Under the pieces are notes generated by a model. That model ran no database searches. It worked only from the letters and a program-made list of their open reading frames with translations, and had not been told where the DNA came from. Source: a bacterium (lineage in GTDB: Bacteria; Pseudomonadota; Gammaproteobacteria; Burkholderiales; Thiobacillaceae). From it: a stretch of DNA of 59,140 nt. The stretch spans positions 1 to 59,140 of the forward strand of contig WOUQ01000012.1 of assembly GCA_009772925.1 (NCBI GenBank), in the 5' to 3' direction. Position numbers and translations under genes: made by a program. Of this stretch, positions 9,905 through 18,936 are shown one piece after another (position 1 is the first letter of the stretch; each line of letters opens with the position of its first letter).

Positions 9905-12148
9905 ATGTTTGCCGCCGCCGCATCCGACCTCCTCGACGCCCTCAATCCCGAACAGCGTGCCGCCGTCACGGCGCAGGGCTCCACCCTGGTGCTGGCCGGG
10001 GCCGGCTCCGGCAAGACGCGGGTGCTCACCACCCGCATCGCCTGGCTGGTGCAGACCGGCCAGGTCTCGCCCATGGGGCTGATGGCGGTGACCTTCACCA
10101 ACAAGGCGGCGAAGGAGATGCTGACGCGGCTGACCGCCATGCTGCCGATCAACACGCGGGGCATGTGGGTCGGCACCTTCCACGGCCTGTGCAACCGGCT
10201 GCTGCGCGCCCATCACCGCGAGGCGGGCCTGCCGCAACTGTTCACCATCCTGGATTCCAGCGATCAGCTTTCGGCGGTGAAGCGCTGCCTGCGGGCCCTC
10301 AACGTGGATACCGAGAAGTACGACCCGCGCAAGCTGCAAAGCTTCATCAACCAGAACAAAGAGGCGGGCCTGCGCGCCGACAAGGTGGAGGCCTGGGATC
10401 CCTACACCCGCCGCCTGTGCGACTACATGGCCGAGTACGACGCCCAGTGCCAGCGCGAGGGGGCGGTGGATTTCGCCGAACTGCTGCTGCGCGCCTACGA
10501 GCTGCTCAGCCGCAACGCCCTGCTGCGCGAGCATTACCAGCAGCGCTTCCGCCACATCCTGGTGGACGAGTTCCAGGACACCAGCCGCCTGCAGTACCTG
10601 TGGCTGAAGCTGCTGCAGGGGCCGGGCACGGCGCTCTTCGCCGTGGGCGACGACGACCAGTCCATCTACGCCTTCCGCGGCGCCAACGTCGCCAACATGG
10701 CCCTGTTCCTGGAGGAGATGGGCATTGCCGCGCCCATCAAGCTCACCCGCAACTACCGCTCGCTCTCCACCATCCTGGACGCCGCCAACGCCGTCATCGC
10801 CCATAACCAGGGGCGCCTGGGCAAGGACCTGTGGACCGATGCCGGCCAGGGGGAGTTGATCCGCCACTACGAGGCCAACGACGACGGCGAGGAAGCCCGC
10901 TTCGTCGTCGAGGAGATCCAGAGCCTGAAGCGGGAGGGCGAGTCCTTCCTCGACATGGCGGTGCTCTACCGCTCCAACGCCCAGTCGCGCAGCCTGGAAC
11001 ACGCCCTGTTCTCCGTCGGCATTCCCTACCGGGTCTACGGCGGCCTGCGCTTCTTCGAGCGCGCCGAGATCAAGCACGCCCTCGCCTACCTGCGTCTCGC
11101 CGCGAACCCGGAGGACGACAACGCCTTCCTGCGGGTGGTGAACTTCCCTGCCCGGGGCATCGGCGCCCGCTCCCTGGAAGGGCTGGATGCCGACGCGCGG
11201 GCGGCGGGCGGCAGCCTGTGGGCGGCGGCCTGCAAGGGGGGAAAGAAGTTCGAGCCGTTCGTGCGCCTGGTGGATGAATTGAACCGTCATTCCGGCGTTT
11301 ATCCCGCTGCCGGGGAAGGCCGGAATCCAGGCATTTCAGCCGAATCGGATGGGCAAGACGAAGCACTGGATCCCGGCTTGCGCCGGGATGACGGCGCCAG
11401 CCGGTTGCCGCTCACTGAACTGGTCGACCACGTGGTGGCCCGTTCCGGCCTGCTGGAGTACTACCAGAACGAGAAGGACGGCGAGGATCGGGTGGAGAAC
11501 CTCAACGAACTGGCCAATGCCGCCGCCGCCTTTGCCGCCGACAGCGACGAGCAAAGCCTCGCCGCCTTCCTCGCCCACGCCGCCCTGGAGGCGGGCGAAC
11601 ACGAGGCGGCGCAGGGCCAGGACGCGGTGCAATTGATGAGCGTGCATGCCGCCAAGGGCCTGGAGTTCCACACGGTGTTCATCACCGGCCTCGAAGAAGG
11701 CCTGTTCCCGCACGAAAACGCGCTGGCCGAGCAGGGTGGCATCGAGGAGGAGCGCCGCCTCATGTACGTGGCCATCACCCGCGCCCGCCGCCGGCTCTAT
11801 CTCAGCCATGCGCGCATGCGCATGCTGCACGGCCAGATGCGCTACGGCCTGCCCTCGCGCTTCCTGGAGGAGTTGCCGGAAAGCCTGGTGCGCTCCCTCT
11901 CCATGCGCCTGGCGAACCCGCCCCCCGCCTTCCGCGAAGCCGTCGCCCACTATGCGCCGCCCGCCGTGCCCCGGCGGCAGGCGGACCTGCCCTTCAAGGT
12001 GGGCAGCCGCGTCAGCCACCCCAAGTACGGCGAGGGCGTGGTGGCCGGCTACCAAGGCCAAGGGCCGGACACCGAAATCAGCGTGGAATTCCCCAAGCTG
12101 GGACGCAAGGCATTCATCCTCGATTACGCCCGCCTACAGGCCGCCTGA
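9905..12148 (+). CDS. uvrD: UvrD/PcrA-type superfamily 1 DNA helicase with an in-frame repeat insertion
   Basis: This ATP-driven 3'-5' helicase of mismatch and excision repair has Walker A GAGSGKT near residues 35-41, DEFQDTS (motif II), GDDDQSIYAFRGA, and motifs V/VI near the C-terminal third (MSVHAAKGLEF, YVAITRA). The C-terminal Tudor-like tail (VGSRVSHPKYGEGVV) that binds RNA polymerase is present. The chain is 747 residues; residues 461-497 are encoded by a palindromic dispersed repeat, leaving about 710 residues without it. The insertion falls in the 2B subdomain between MTLIDAL-like and PLTELVDH-like helices, where a surface loop could tolerate it. Confidence 0.95.
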   Translation: MFAAAASDLLDALNPEQRAAVTAQGSTLVLAGAGSGKTRVLTTRIAWLVQTGQVSPMGLMAVTFTNKAAKEMLTRLTAMLPINTRGMWVGTFHGLCNRLLRAHHREAGLPQLFTILDSSDQLSAVKRCLRALNVDTEKYDPRKLQSFINQNKEAGLRADKVEAWDPYTRRLCDYMAEYDAQCQREGAVDFAELLLRAYELLSRNALLREHYQQRFRHILVDEFQDTSRLQYLWLKLLQGPGTALFAVGDDDQSIYAFRGANVANMALFLEEMGIAAPIKLTRNYRSLSTILDAANAVIAHNQGRLGKDLWTDAGQGELIRHYEANDDGEEARFVVEEIQSLKREGESFLDMAVLYRSNAQSRSLEHALFSVGIPYRVYGGLRFFERAEIKHALAYLRLAANPEDDNAFLRVVNFPARGIGARSLEGLDADARAAGGSLWAAACKGGKKFEPFVRLVDELNRHSGVYPAAGEGRNPGISAESDGQDEALDPGLRRDDGASRLPLTELVDHVVARSGLLEYYQNEKDGEDRVENLNELANAAAAFAADSDEQSLAAFLAHAALEAGEHEAAQGQDAVQLMSVHAAKGLEFHTVFITGLEEGLFPHENALAEQGGIEEERRLMYVAITRARRRLYLSHARMRMLHGQMRYGLPSRFLEELPESLVRSLSMRLANPPPAFREAVAHYAPPAVPRRQADLPFKVGSRVSHPKYGEGVVAGYQGQGPDTEISVEFPKLGRKAFILDYARLQAA
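11284..11394. repeat. Palindromic repeat inserted in frame in uvrD
   Basis: The 111-bp segment starts CCGTCATTCCGGCG and ends CGCCGGGATGACGG, inverted copies of one another with one mismatch. Internal CCGGAATCCAG and CTGGATCCCGG form a second inverted pair. This is the layout of the common bacterial 'GTCATTCC...GGAATGAC' repeats. The length is exactly 37 codons and no stop is created; the encoded string ends LDPGLRRDDG, a peptide typical of translated copies of this repeat type. Confidence 0.88.
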
Positions 12149-12203
12149 TTCAAGTTTCCCGCCGCCGGTCCGTAAGAGCGGGCATACACACTGGCCGACC
12201 GGC

Positions 12204-13121
12204 ATGAATCGACAACGCCGCACTTTTCTAGGGCTGACCGCTCTCGCCTGGGTCCCCGGCGCGCTTTCGGGCTGCGAGCGGGAACCGGCTCCCAGTCTGC
12301 CCGAATACGCCGTGCGCCCCGCCGCCGACAGCGGTCGGGTGTTCCGCTTCGGCGTGCATCTGGGGCACCACCCGCAGAAGCTCGACCAGGCTTTCTCCCC
12401 GCTGATGGCCTACCTCAGCCGGCGCATTCCCGGCAGCCGCTTCGAACTGGAGGGCGCCAGCAGCTTCCCCCACTTCGAGGCCAAGCTGCGCGAACGCCAA
12501 CTCGATTTCGCCATGCCCAACCCCTACCAGGCCTTCCTGGCGCTGGACTGGGGCTACCGCGTCATCGCCCAGGCCGGCGACAGCGAGGATTTTCGCGGCG
12601 TTTTCATCATCCGCAAGGACAGCGGCATCCGCGTGCCCGCCGATCTCAAGGGCAAGGCGGTGGCCTATCCGGCGACCACCGCCCTGGCCGCCGGCATGAT
12701 GCCCCGGCTGTGGCTGGCCAAGCAGGGGCTGGACGTGAACCGCGACATCGAGAACCGCTACGTGGGCTCGCAGGAGTCCGCCATCCTCAACGCCTACCTG
12801 GGCGAATCCGCCGCCGGCGCCACCTGGCCGCCGCCCTGGCGCGCCTTCCAGAAGGCGCATCCGGAGGAGGCGTCGCAGTTGCTGGCGATCTGGGAGACGC
12901 CGCCCCTCATCAACAACGCGGTGGTGGCGCGCCAGGACCTGCCGGAGGACCTGGTGGCGGCAGTGCGCGATCTCCTCACCCGCCTGCACGAATACCCGGA
13001 TGGCCAGCGCGTGCTGGCGGCCATGGAAACCTCGCGCATTCGTGCCGCCGTCAACGCCGACTATGAGGTGGTGCGCCGTTTCATCGCCGAGTACGAAACA
13101 CGCGTGGGACCCAGGCCATGA
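12204..13121 (+). CDS. PhnD-like periplasmic binding lipoprotein
   Basis: The 305-residue protein has a signal peptide with a twin-arginine-like start (RQRRTFLG) and a lipobox ending at C24 (GALSGC), so it should be a membrane-anchored lipoprotein. The mature part has the type 2 binding-protein pattern of phosphate/phosphonate receptors (FRFGVHLGHHPQKL; QLDFAMPNPYQAF; VPADLKGKAVAYP). No ABC permease or ATPase lies nearby. The next gene, 46 bases on, is a membrane PAS-GGDEF-EAL protein, so it more likely feeds a signal to that sensor than serves uptake. The ligand is unknown. The start at 12204 was chosen to give a proper signal peptide. Confidence 0.82.
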   Translation: MNRQRRTFLGLTALAWVPGALSGCEREPAPSLPEYAVRPAADSGRVFRFGVHLGHHPQKLDQAFSPLMAYLSRRIPGSRFELEGASSFPHFEAKLRERQLDFAMPNPYQAFLALDWGYRVIAQAGDSEDFRGVFIIRKDSGIRVPADLKGKAVAYPATTALAAGMMPRLWLAKQGLDVNRDIENRYVGSQESAILNAYLGESAAGATWPPPWRAFQKAHPEEASQLLAIWETPPLINNAVVARQDLPEDLVAAVRDLLTRLHEYPDGQRVLAAMETSRIRAAVNADYEVVRRFIAEYETRVGPRP

Positions 13122-13167
13122 TCTTCGACGCCCGCCCCATCCTTGCGGTCCCGCACGGGAGAGCCCG

Positions 13168-16011
13168 ATGAGCCTGCGCCACATGCTGTTCGGCAGCCTG
13201 CGCCGGCAGCTGGTGTTCGGCGTGGCGGTGGTGCACGCGGTGATGATGAGCCTGTTTGTCTGGGATCTTTCGCTACGCCAGCAGGAATTCCTGCTGGCCC
13301 GCCAGACCGAGCAGAGCCAGAGCCTGGCGGACACCCTCGCGGTGTCGGCCGCCGCCGGCCTGCTGGCGCGCGACAGCGCCGGCCTGCAGGAGCTGGTGGA
13401 CGCCCACGCCAGCTATCCGGGTATCGTCTTCGTCATGCTGACGGATGCCGCAGGCCGCGTCCTTGCCCACAACGAGCCGGGCCGGCGCGGCCTCTATCTG
13501 GCCGATACCGCCAGCCAGCGCATGCTCGCCGCCGAGCGCGCCCTGACGCTCGCACGCGGCACGGAACTGGTGGACAGCGCGACGCCGGTGGTGATCAACG
13601 GCAAGCGCCTGGGCTGGGCGCGTGTCGGCCTGTCGGCCGGCGTTACCCGTTCCAGGCTGGACGCGGTGACGCGGGATGGCCTCCTCTATACCGGCGCGGC
13701 CATCCTCATCGGCGCCATGCTGGCCCTGTGGATGGGCCGCCGCCTGACGCGCAAGCTGCACCTCATCCGCGGCGCCGCCGAGGCGGTGCGCGCCGGCGAC
13801 CACGCCGCCCGCGCCCGCGTCACCGGCGACGACGAGGCCGCCGTGGTGGCGCTGGGCTTCAATGACATGCTGGACACCCTGGCCGCGCGCGAGGCGGAAT
13901 TGAAGAACGCCCAGGAGCGCCTGGCTGCCAGCGAGGAACGTCTGGAGCTGGCCCTGCGTGGCGCCAACGACGGCATCTGGGACTGGGACATCGCCAGCGG
14001 CAGGGTCTTCTTCTCGCCGCGCTGGAAGAGTCTGCTGGGCTATGCCGAGGACGAGATCGGCGACAGCGTCGACGAATGGAAACAGCGGGTCCACCCGGAT
14101 GACCTGGAGGCGACACTGGCCGAAGTGCAGGCGCACCTGGAGGGCAAGACCCCCGCCTATCAGAACATCCATCGCATGCGCCACAAGGACGGCCACTGGG
14201 TGTGGATCCTCGATCGTGGCGCCTGTCACCGCGATGGCATGGGCACCGCCGTGCGCATGGTGGGCACGCATACCGACGTCAGCGAACGCATCGCCCTGGA
14301 GCGCGCGCTGTTCGATGAAAAGGAGCTGGCCCAGGTCACCCTGGCCTCCATCGGTGACGGCGTGCTGACCAGCGACCGCGAAGGCCGCGTCAGCTTCCTC
14401 AACCCGGTGGCGGAACGCCTCACCGGCTGGAGCAACGCCGAAGCCCTGGGCCGCCCGGTGGACGAAATCCTGTCCCTGGTGCGCGAGGACACCGGCGAGG
14501 CGGCGCCCAATCCGGTCGACCTCTGTCGCGAGGAAGACCGGGTGGTGGGCATGAGCTCCCACACCCTGCTGGTGAACCGCGCGGGCGAACAACTCGCCAT
14601 CGAGGATTCGGCGGCGCCCATCCGCGACCGCGACGGCAATCTGGCCGGCGTCGTGCTGGTCTTCCACGACGTCACCGACAAGCGCGTGATGACGCGGGAA
14701 ATGGCCTGGCAACTGGCCCACGACGGCCTGACCGGGCTGTTCAACCGGCGCGAATTCGAGCGCCGCCTGGGCGAACTGCTGGGCCAGGCGGAGACCAATC
14801 CGACGGACACGCGTCATGCCATGCTTTACCTGGATCTCGACCAGTTCAAGATCGTCAACGATACCTGCGGCCACCTGGCCGGCGACGAACTGCTCAAACG
14901 CCTGTCGCAGCTGATGCAGGGCCACGTGCGCGGCGACGATACCCTGGCGCGCCTGGGCGGCGACGAGTTCGGCCTGCTGCTGCGCGCCTGCCCCCTGGAT
15001 AAGGCGCGCGAAATCGCCGAGAAACTGCGCGCCCTGGTGCGTGATTTCCGCTTCGTCTGGGAAAACCGCGAGTTCGAGATCGGCGTGTCCATCGGCCTGG
15101 CGCCCATGCACGGCGCCGGCCAGACCCTGGTGGAGGTGATGACGGCGGCCGACATGGCCTGTTACGCGGCCAAGGAGAAGGGCCGCAACCGCATCCACGT
15201 GCATTTGCCGGACGACGAGGACCTCAACCGCCGGCGCGAGGAACTGCACGCCGCCAGCGGCATCCGCGCCGCCCTCGCGGCCAACCGCTTCGAGTTGCAC
15301 GGCCAGGAGATCCGTCCCCTGCAGGGCGCCGGCCGCGCGCATTACGAGGTGCTGCTGCGCCTGCGCGACGAGCGCGGCGAACTGCTGTCGCCCGCCGTCT
15401 TCATCCCCGCCGCGGAACGTTTCGGCCTGATGGGCGAGGTGGACCGCTGGGTGGTGCGCGAAAGTTTCCGCTGGCTGGGCGAACTGCCGCACGTGGACCT
15501 GTCCATCAACCTGTCCGGCCTGTCCCTGCAGGACGACGGCTTCGCCGCCTTCGTGCTGCGCGAAATGCGTGCCCAGGGCGTGGACCCCACGCGGGCCTGC
15601 TTCGAAATCACCGAGACCGCCGCCATCTCCAACCTCGGACGGGCGCTGGCTTTCATGCGCGAGATGAAGGAGAAGGGCTTCCGCTTCGCCCTCGACGATT
15701 TCGGCGCCGGCATGTCCTCGTTCTCGTATCTGAAGAACCTGCCGGTGGATTACCTGAAGATCGACGGTGCCTTCGTGCGCGACATCGTCACCGACCCCAT
15801 CGATCGCGCCTTCGTCGAGGCCATCCACCGCATCGGCCAGGTCATGGGCAAACAGACCATTGCCGAATTCGTGGAGAACGACGCGATCCTGCGCGAGCTT
15901 CACTACATCGGCGTCAATTACGCCCAGGGTTACGGCATCGCCCGGCCGCTGCCGCTGGAGCAACTGCGCCCCGCGGGACCGCGCCTCATCGCCGCCAGAA
16001 CGCGGGGGTGA
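13168..16011 (+). CDS. Membrane PAS-PAS-GGDEF-EAL cyclic-di-GMP enzyme
   Basis: The 947-residue protein has two membrane segments (about 12-33 and 166-186) bracketing a periplasmic domain, a HAMP-like linker, two PAS domains (roughly 255-375 and 380-505), a GGDEF domain and an EAL domain. GGDEF (597-601) is intact and preceded by an RxxD inhibitory site (588-591). The phosphodiesterase side has EVLLR (727-731), FEITE, DDFG (843-846), LKIDG and TIAEFVE, so both activities look possible. The upstream binding lipoprotein is a likely periplasmic input. The last 26 bases overlap, on the opposite strand, the end of a trkH gene, which encodes its final residues. Confidence 0.93.
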   Translation: MSLRHMLFGSLRRQLVFGVAVVHAVMMSLFVWDLSLRQQEFLLARQTEQSQSLADTLAVSAAAGLLARDSAGLQELVDAHASYPGIVFVMLTDAAGRVLAHNEPGRRGLYLADTASQRMLAAERALTLARGTELVDSATPVVINGKRLGWARVGLSAGVTRSRLDAVTRDGLLYTGAAILIGAMLALWMGRRLTRKLHLIRGAAEAVRAGDHAARARVTGDDEAAVVALGFNDMLDTLAAREAELKNAQERLAASEERLELALRGANDGIWDWDIASGRVFFSPRWKSLLGYAEDEIGDSVDEWKQRVHPDDLEATLAEVQAHLEGKTPAYQNIHRMRHKDGHWVWILDRGACHRDGMGTAVRMVGTHTDVSERIALERALFDEKELAQVTLASIGDGVLTSDREGRVSFLNPVAERLTGWSNAEALGRPVDEILSLVREDTGEAAPNPVDLCREEDRVVGMSSHTLLVNRAGEQLAIEDSAAPIRDRDGNLAGVVLVFHDVTDKRVMTREMAWQLAHDGLTGLFNRREFERRLGELLGQAETNPTDTRHAMLYLDLDQFKIVNDTCGHLAGDELLKRLSQLMQGHVRGDDTLARLGGDEFGLLLRACPLDKAREIAEKLRALVRDFRFVWENREFEIGVSIGLAPMHGAGQTLVEVMTAADMACYAAKEKGRNRIHVHLPDDEDLNRRREELHAASGIRAALAANRFELHGQEIRPLQGAGRAHYEVLLRLRDERGELLSPAVFIPAAERFGLMGEVDRWVVRESFRWLGELPHVDLSINLSGLSLQDDGFAAFVLREMRAQGVDPTRACFEITETAAISNLGRALAFMREMKEKGFRFALDDFGAGMSSFSYLKNLPVDYLKIDGAFVRDIVTDPIDRAFVEAIHRIGQVMGKQTIAEFVENDAILRELHYIGVNYAQGYGIARPLPLEQLRPAGPRLIAARTRG

Positions 16012-17473
16012 GCACCACCAGCAGGGTGAACAGTTCCAGGCGGCCGAGCAGCATGGCGAAGCTGCACACCCAGGTCTGGAAATCGGAAAGCATGGCGTAG
16101 TTGCTGGCGGGCCCCACCTGGCCGAGGCCGGGGCCGGTGTTGTTGATGCAGGCCACCACGGCGGAGAAGGCGGTGAGCACGTCCAGGCCGGTGAAGGAGA
16201 GAACGAAGGCAAGCAGGACAATGGACGCCACGTAGGTGAAGAAGAAGGCCAGCACCGCGTACATCACCTTGTCGGGCACCACCTGCTCGCCCAGGCGGGT
16301 GTTGATCTGGGCACGGGGATGCAGGACGTGACGCAACTCCCGGTGGATCTGTTTGTACAGCAGTATGGCGCGCATCATCTTGATGCCGCCTCCGGTGGAG
16401 CCGGCGCTGGTAGAGAAGCTGCACAGGAACAGCAGCCAGAGCCCGGCGTACAGCGGCCATTGCGCGAAGTCGGCGGTGGCCAGGCCGAGGGTGGTGGCCA
16501 TGGAAACCACGCTGAAGGTGGTGTCGCGCAGGGCGCCGGGAAAGTCCGCATAGACGCCCTGCGCCCACAGCAGGAGAGCCAGGCCCAGGCAACTGCCCAA
16601 CACTAAGCCCAGGTACCAGCGGATTTCCGGATCGAGCCGGTAGGGCGACAGGCTGCGGCCGCGCAGGGCCAGGAAGTGCATGGCGAAGTTCATGCCCGCC
16701 AGCAGGGCGAACAGCACGGTGATGAGTTCCAGGGGCAGGGACTGGAAATAGCCGAAGCTGGCGTCGTGCGAGGAGAAGCCGCCCAGGCCCATGACCGAGA
16801 AGGCGTGCACCACGGCATCGGCCGGGGTCATGCCGAACAGCCAGTAGAGGCCGATCAGGATGAACGTGAGCAGGATGTACACCTTCCACAGTCCCTTCGC
16901 GGTTTCCGCCATGCGCGGCGTCAGCTTGTCGTCCTTCATCGGGCCGGGGGTTTCCGCACGGAATAGTTGGCGGCCGCCCACCCCCAGCAGGGGCAGCACC
17001 GCCACCACCAGTACGATGACACCGAGGCCCCCCAGCCAATGCAGTTCCGCGCGCCAGATGTGGATGGAGGCCGGCAGGCTGTCGAGGCCGACCAGCACCG
17101 TGGCGCCGGTGGTGGTAAGGCCCGACATGGCCTCGAAATAGGCGTCGGTGAAGGACAGTTGGGGCAGATGGAACAGCAGCGGCAGCGCGGCGAACAGCGG
17201 GGTGAGCAGCCAGGTGAGCACCACCAGCAGGATGCCGTCGCGCGACTTCAGCTCGCGTTTCCAGGGCCGGCCGATGAGCCACAGGAGGATGCCGGCCGCA
17301 AGGGTGATGAGCACCGCCTCGTCGTAGGCCCACTGGGCCTCGTCGTCGGACAGTTCCGACACCGTCAGGGGCAGCAGCATGGCCAGGCCGAATACGCCGA
17401 TGATCATGCCCAGCACGTGCAGGATGGGGAGAACCGTGTGGGGGCGGGCGGCCGCCACCGCGAAGGATTTCAT
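15986..17473 (-). CDS. trkH: Trk potassium uptake channel subunit TrkH, second tandem copy
   Basis: TrkH is the membrane pore of the Trk potassium system, gated by TrkA. This 495-residue copy has the pore signatures TTGATVL, FSVMGLGGFSSHDAS, AGSTGGGIK and NNTGPGLGQVGP in order and about ten membrane helices. The start is the ATG at 17473 (MKSFAVAA), which overlaps the TGA of the first trkH as ATGA, showing translational coupling. Its last 72 bases are identical to those of the first copy, including the stop. The 3' end overlaps the EAL gene on the other strand by 26 bases. Confidence 0.95.
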   Translation of the reverse strand: MKSFAVAAARPHTVLPILHVLGMIIGVFGLAMLLPLTVSELSDDEAQWAYDEAVLITLAAGILLWLIGRPWKRELKSRDGILLVVLTWLLTPLFAALPLLFHLPQLSFTDAYFEAMSGLTTTGATVLVGLDSLPASIHIWRAELHWLGGLGVIVLVVAVLPLLGVGGRQLFRAETPGPMKDDKLTPRMAETAKGLWKVYILLTFILIGLYWLFGMTPADAVVHAFSVMGLGGFSSHDASFGYFQSLPLELITVLFALLAGMNFAMHFLALRGRSLSPYRLDPEIRWYLGLVLGSCLGLALLLWAQGVYADFPGALRDTTFSVVSMATTLGLATADFAQWPLYAGLWLLFLCSFSTSAGSTGGGIKMMRAILLYKQIHRELRHVLHPRAQINTRLGEQVVPDKVMYAVLAFFFTYVASIVLLAFVLSFTGLDVLTAFSAVVACINNTGPGLGQVGPASNYAMLSDFQTWVCSFAMLLGRLELFTLLVVLTPAFWRR

Positions 17474-18930
17474 CGCCGCCAGAACGCGGGGGTGAGCACC
17501 ACCAGCAGGGTGAACAGTTCCAGGCGGCCGAGCAGCATGGCAAAGGTGCACACCCAGGTCTGGAAATCGGTGAGCACCGCGTAGGTGGATGCCGGGCCGA
17601 CCTGGCCGAGGCCGGGGCCGGTGTTGTTGATGCAGGCCACCACGGCGGAGAAGGAAGTGAGCACGTCCATGCCGGTGAAGGACAGCACGAAGCTCAGGCT
17701 GACGATGGAGGCCACGTAGATGAACAGGAAGGCGAGCACCGCGTAGACGATCTTGTTGGGCACGATCTGCTCGCCCAGGCGTACCGGCAGTTGCGCGTCC
17801 GGGTGGATCAGCTTCTTCAGCTCGCGGTACACCTGCTTGTACAGCAGCATGGCGCGCATCATCTTGATGCCGCCGCCGGTGGAGCCGGCGCTGGTGGAAA
17901 AGCTACACAGGAACATCATCCACAGCCCGGCGAAGAAGGGCCATTGGCCGTAATCCGTGGTGGCGAAGCCCAGGGTGGTGGCCACCGAAATGGTGTTGAA
18001 CAGGGCGTAGCGCAGCGCCTCGGAGAAATCCAGGTAGATGTCGCGCTGCCACAGCAGCAGGGCCAGGACGAAGCCGCTGATCAACACGAAGCCGAGGAAC
18101 CAGCGAATCTCCGGGTCGTGCCGGTAGGACAGCAGGGTACGGCCGCGCAGGGCGGCGAAGTGGGTGGCGAAGTTGATGCCGGCGATGAGGGCGAAGAGGC
18201 CCACGGCGACCTCGATGGCGACGGAATCGAAGTAGCCCAGGCTGGCATCGTGGGAGGAAAAGCCGCCCAGGCCCATCACCGAAAACGCGTGCACCACCGC
18301 GTCGAAGAAGGACATGCCCAGGGCCCACAGCACGCCGATGCAGGCCAGAGTGAGGAGGATGTACACCACCCACAGCCCCTTGGCGGTTTCCGCCATGCGC
18401 GGCGTCAGCTTGTTGTCCTTCATCGGCGTCGGCATCTCGGACTTGAGCATCTGGCGGCCGCCCACCCCCAGCAGGGGCAGCACCGCCGCCACCAGGACGA
18501 TGACGCCGAGGCCGCCGATCCAGTGCAACTGGGCGCGCCACAGGTTGATGGAGTTGGGCAGGTGATCGAGGCCCGACAGCACCGTCGCGCCGGTGGCGGT
18601 AAGCCCGGACATGGCCTCGAAGTAGGCGTCGGCCACGGACAGGTCGGGCATGTGCAGGAGCAGGGGCAGGGTGGCGAAGGCGGGCAGCACGCTCCAGGTC
18701 AGCACCACCAGCAGGATGCCGTCGCGCGTTTTCAGCTCCCGCCGCCAGTGGTGGCCCAGCAGCCAGAGCAGGAGACCGGCGGACACCGTGATCAGTGCCG
18801 CCGGCTCATAGGCGTTTTCGGCGCCGTCCTGGGTGATCTCGGCGAGCAGCAGGGGCGCCAGCATGGACAGGCCGAACACCAGGATTATCATGCCCAGCAC
18901 ATGCAGGATGGGGAGCAGGCGGCGCAGCAT
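17470..18930 (-). CDS. trkH: Trk potassium uptake channel subunit TrkH, first tandem copy
   Basis: This 486-residue copy lies 6 bases after trkA and directly before the second trkH. It shows the same four pore-region signatures (ATGATVL, FSVMGLGGFSSHDAS, AGSTGGGIK, NNTGPGLGQVGP). The two proteins are clearly paralogues, with many scattered substitutions in the N-terminal half and high conservation at the C-terminus. One TrkA with two channel subunits suggests either two channels differing in affinity or ion preference, or a mixed dimer, since TrkH works as a dimer. These last points are inference. Confidence 0.96.
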   Translation of the reverse strand: MLRRLLPILHVLGMIILVFGLSMLAPLLLAEITQDGAENAYEPAALITVSAGLLLWLLGHHWRRELKTRDGILLVVLTWSVLPAFATLPLLLHMPDLSVADAYFEAMSGLTATGATVLSGLDHLPNSINLWRAQLHWIGGLGVIVLVAAVLPLLGVGGRQMLKSEMPTPMKDNKLTPRMAETAKGLWVVYILLTLACIGVLWALGMSFFDAVVHAFSVMGLGGFSSHDASLGYFDSVAIEVAVGLFALIAGINFATHFAALRGRTLLSYRHDPEIRWFLGFVLISGFVLALLLWQRDIYLDFSEALRYALFNTISVATTLGFATTDYGQWPFFAGLWMMFLCSFSTSAGSTGGGIKMMRAMLLYKQVYRELKKLIHPDAQLPVRLGEQIVPNKIVYAVLAFLFIYVASIVSLSFVLSFTGMDVLTSFSAVVACINNTGPGLGQVGPASTYAVLTDFQTWVCTFAMLLGRLELFTLLVVLTPAFWRR

Positions 18931-18936
18931 GGACGG

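Noticed and set aside
13273-16221. 982-codon minus-strand ORF opposite the PAS-GGDEF-EAL gene
   Set aside because: It is the antisense frame of a well-supported gene and its translation (repeated H, Q, G, A) is typical of such shadows.
15930-17543. Alternative minus-strand frame over trkH2, which could hint at a frameshift
   Set aside because: The true trkH2 frame (15986-17473) is open throughout with all pore motifs.
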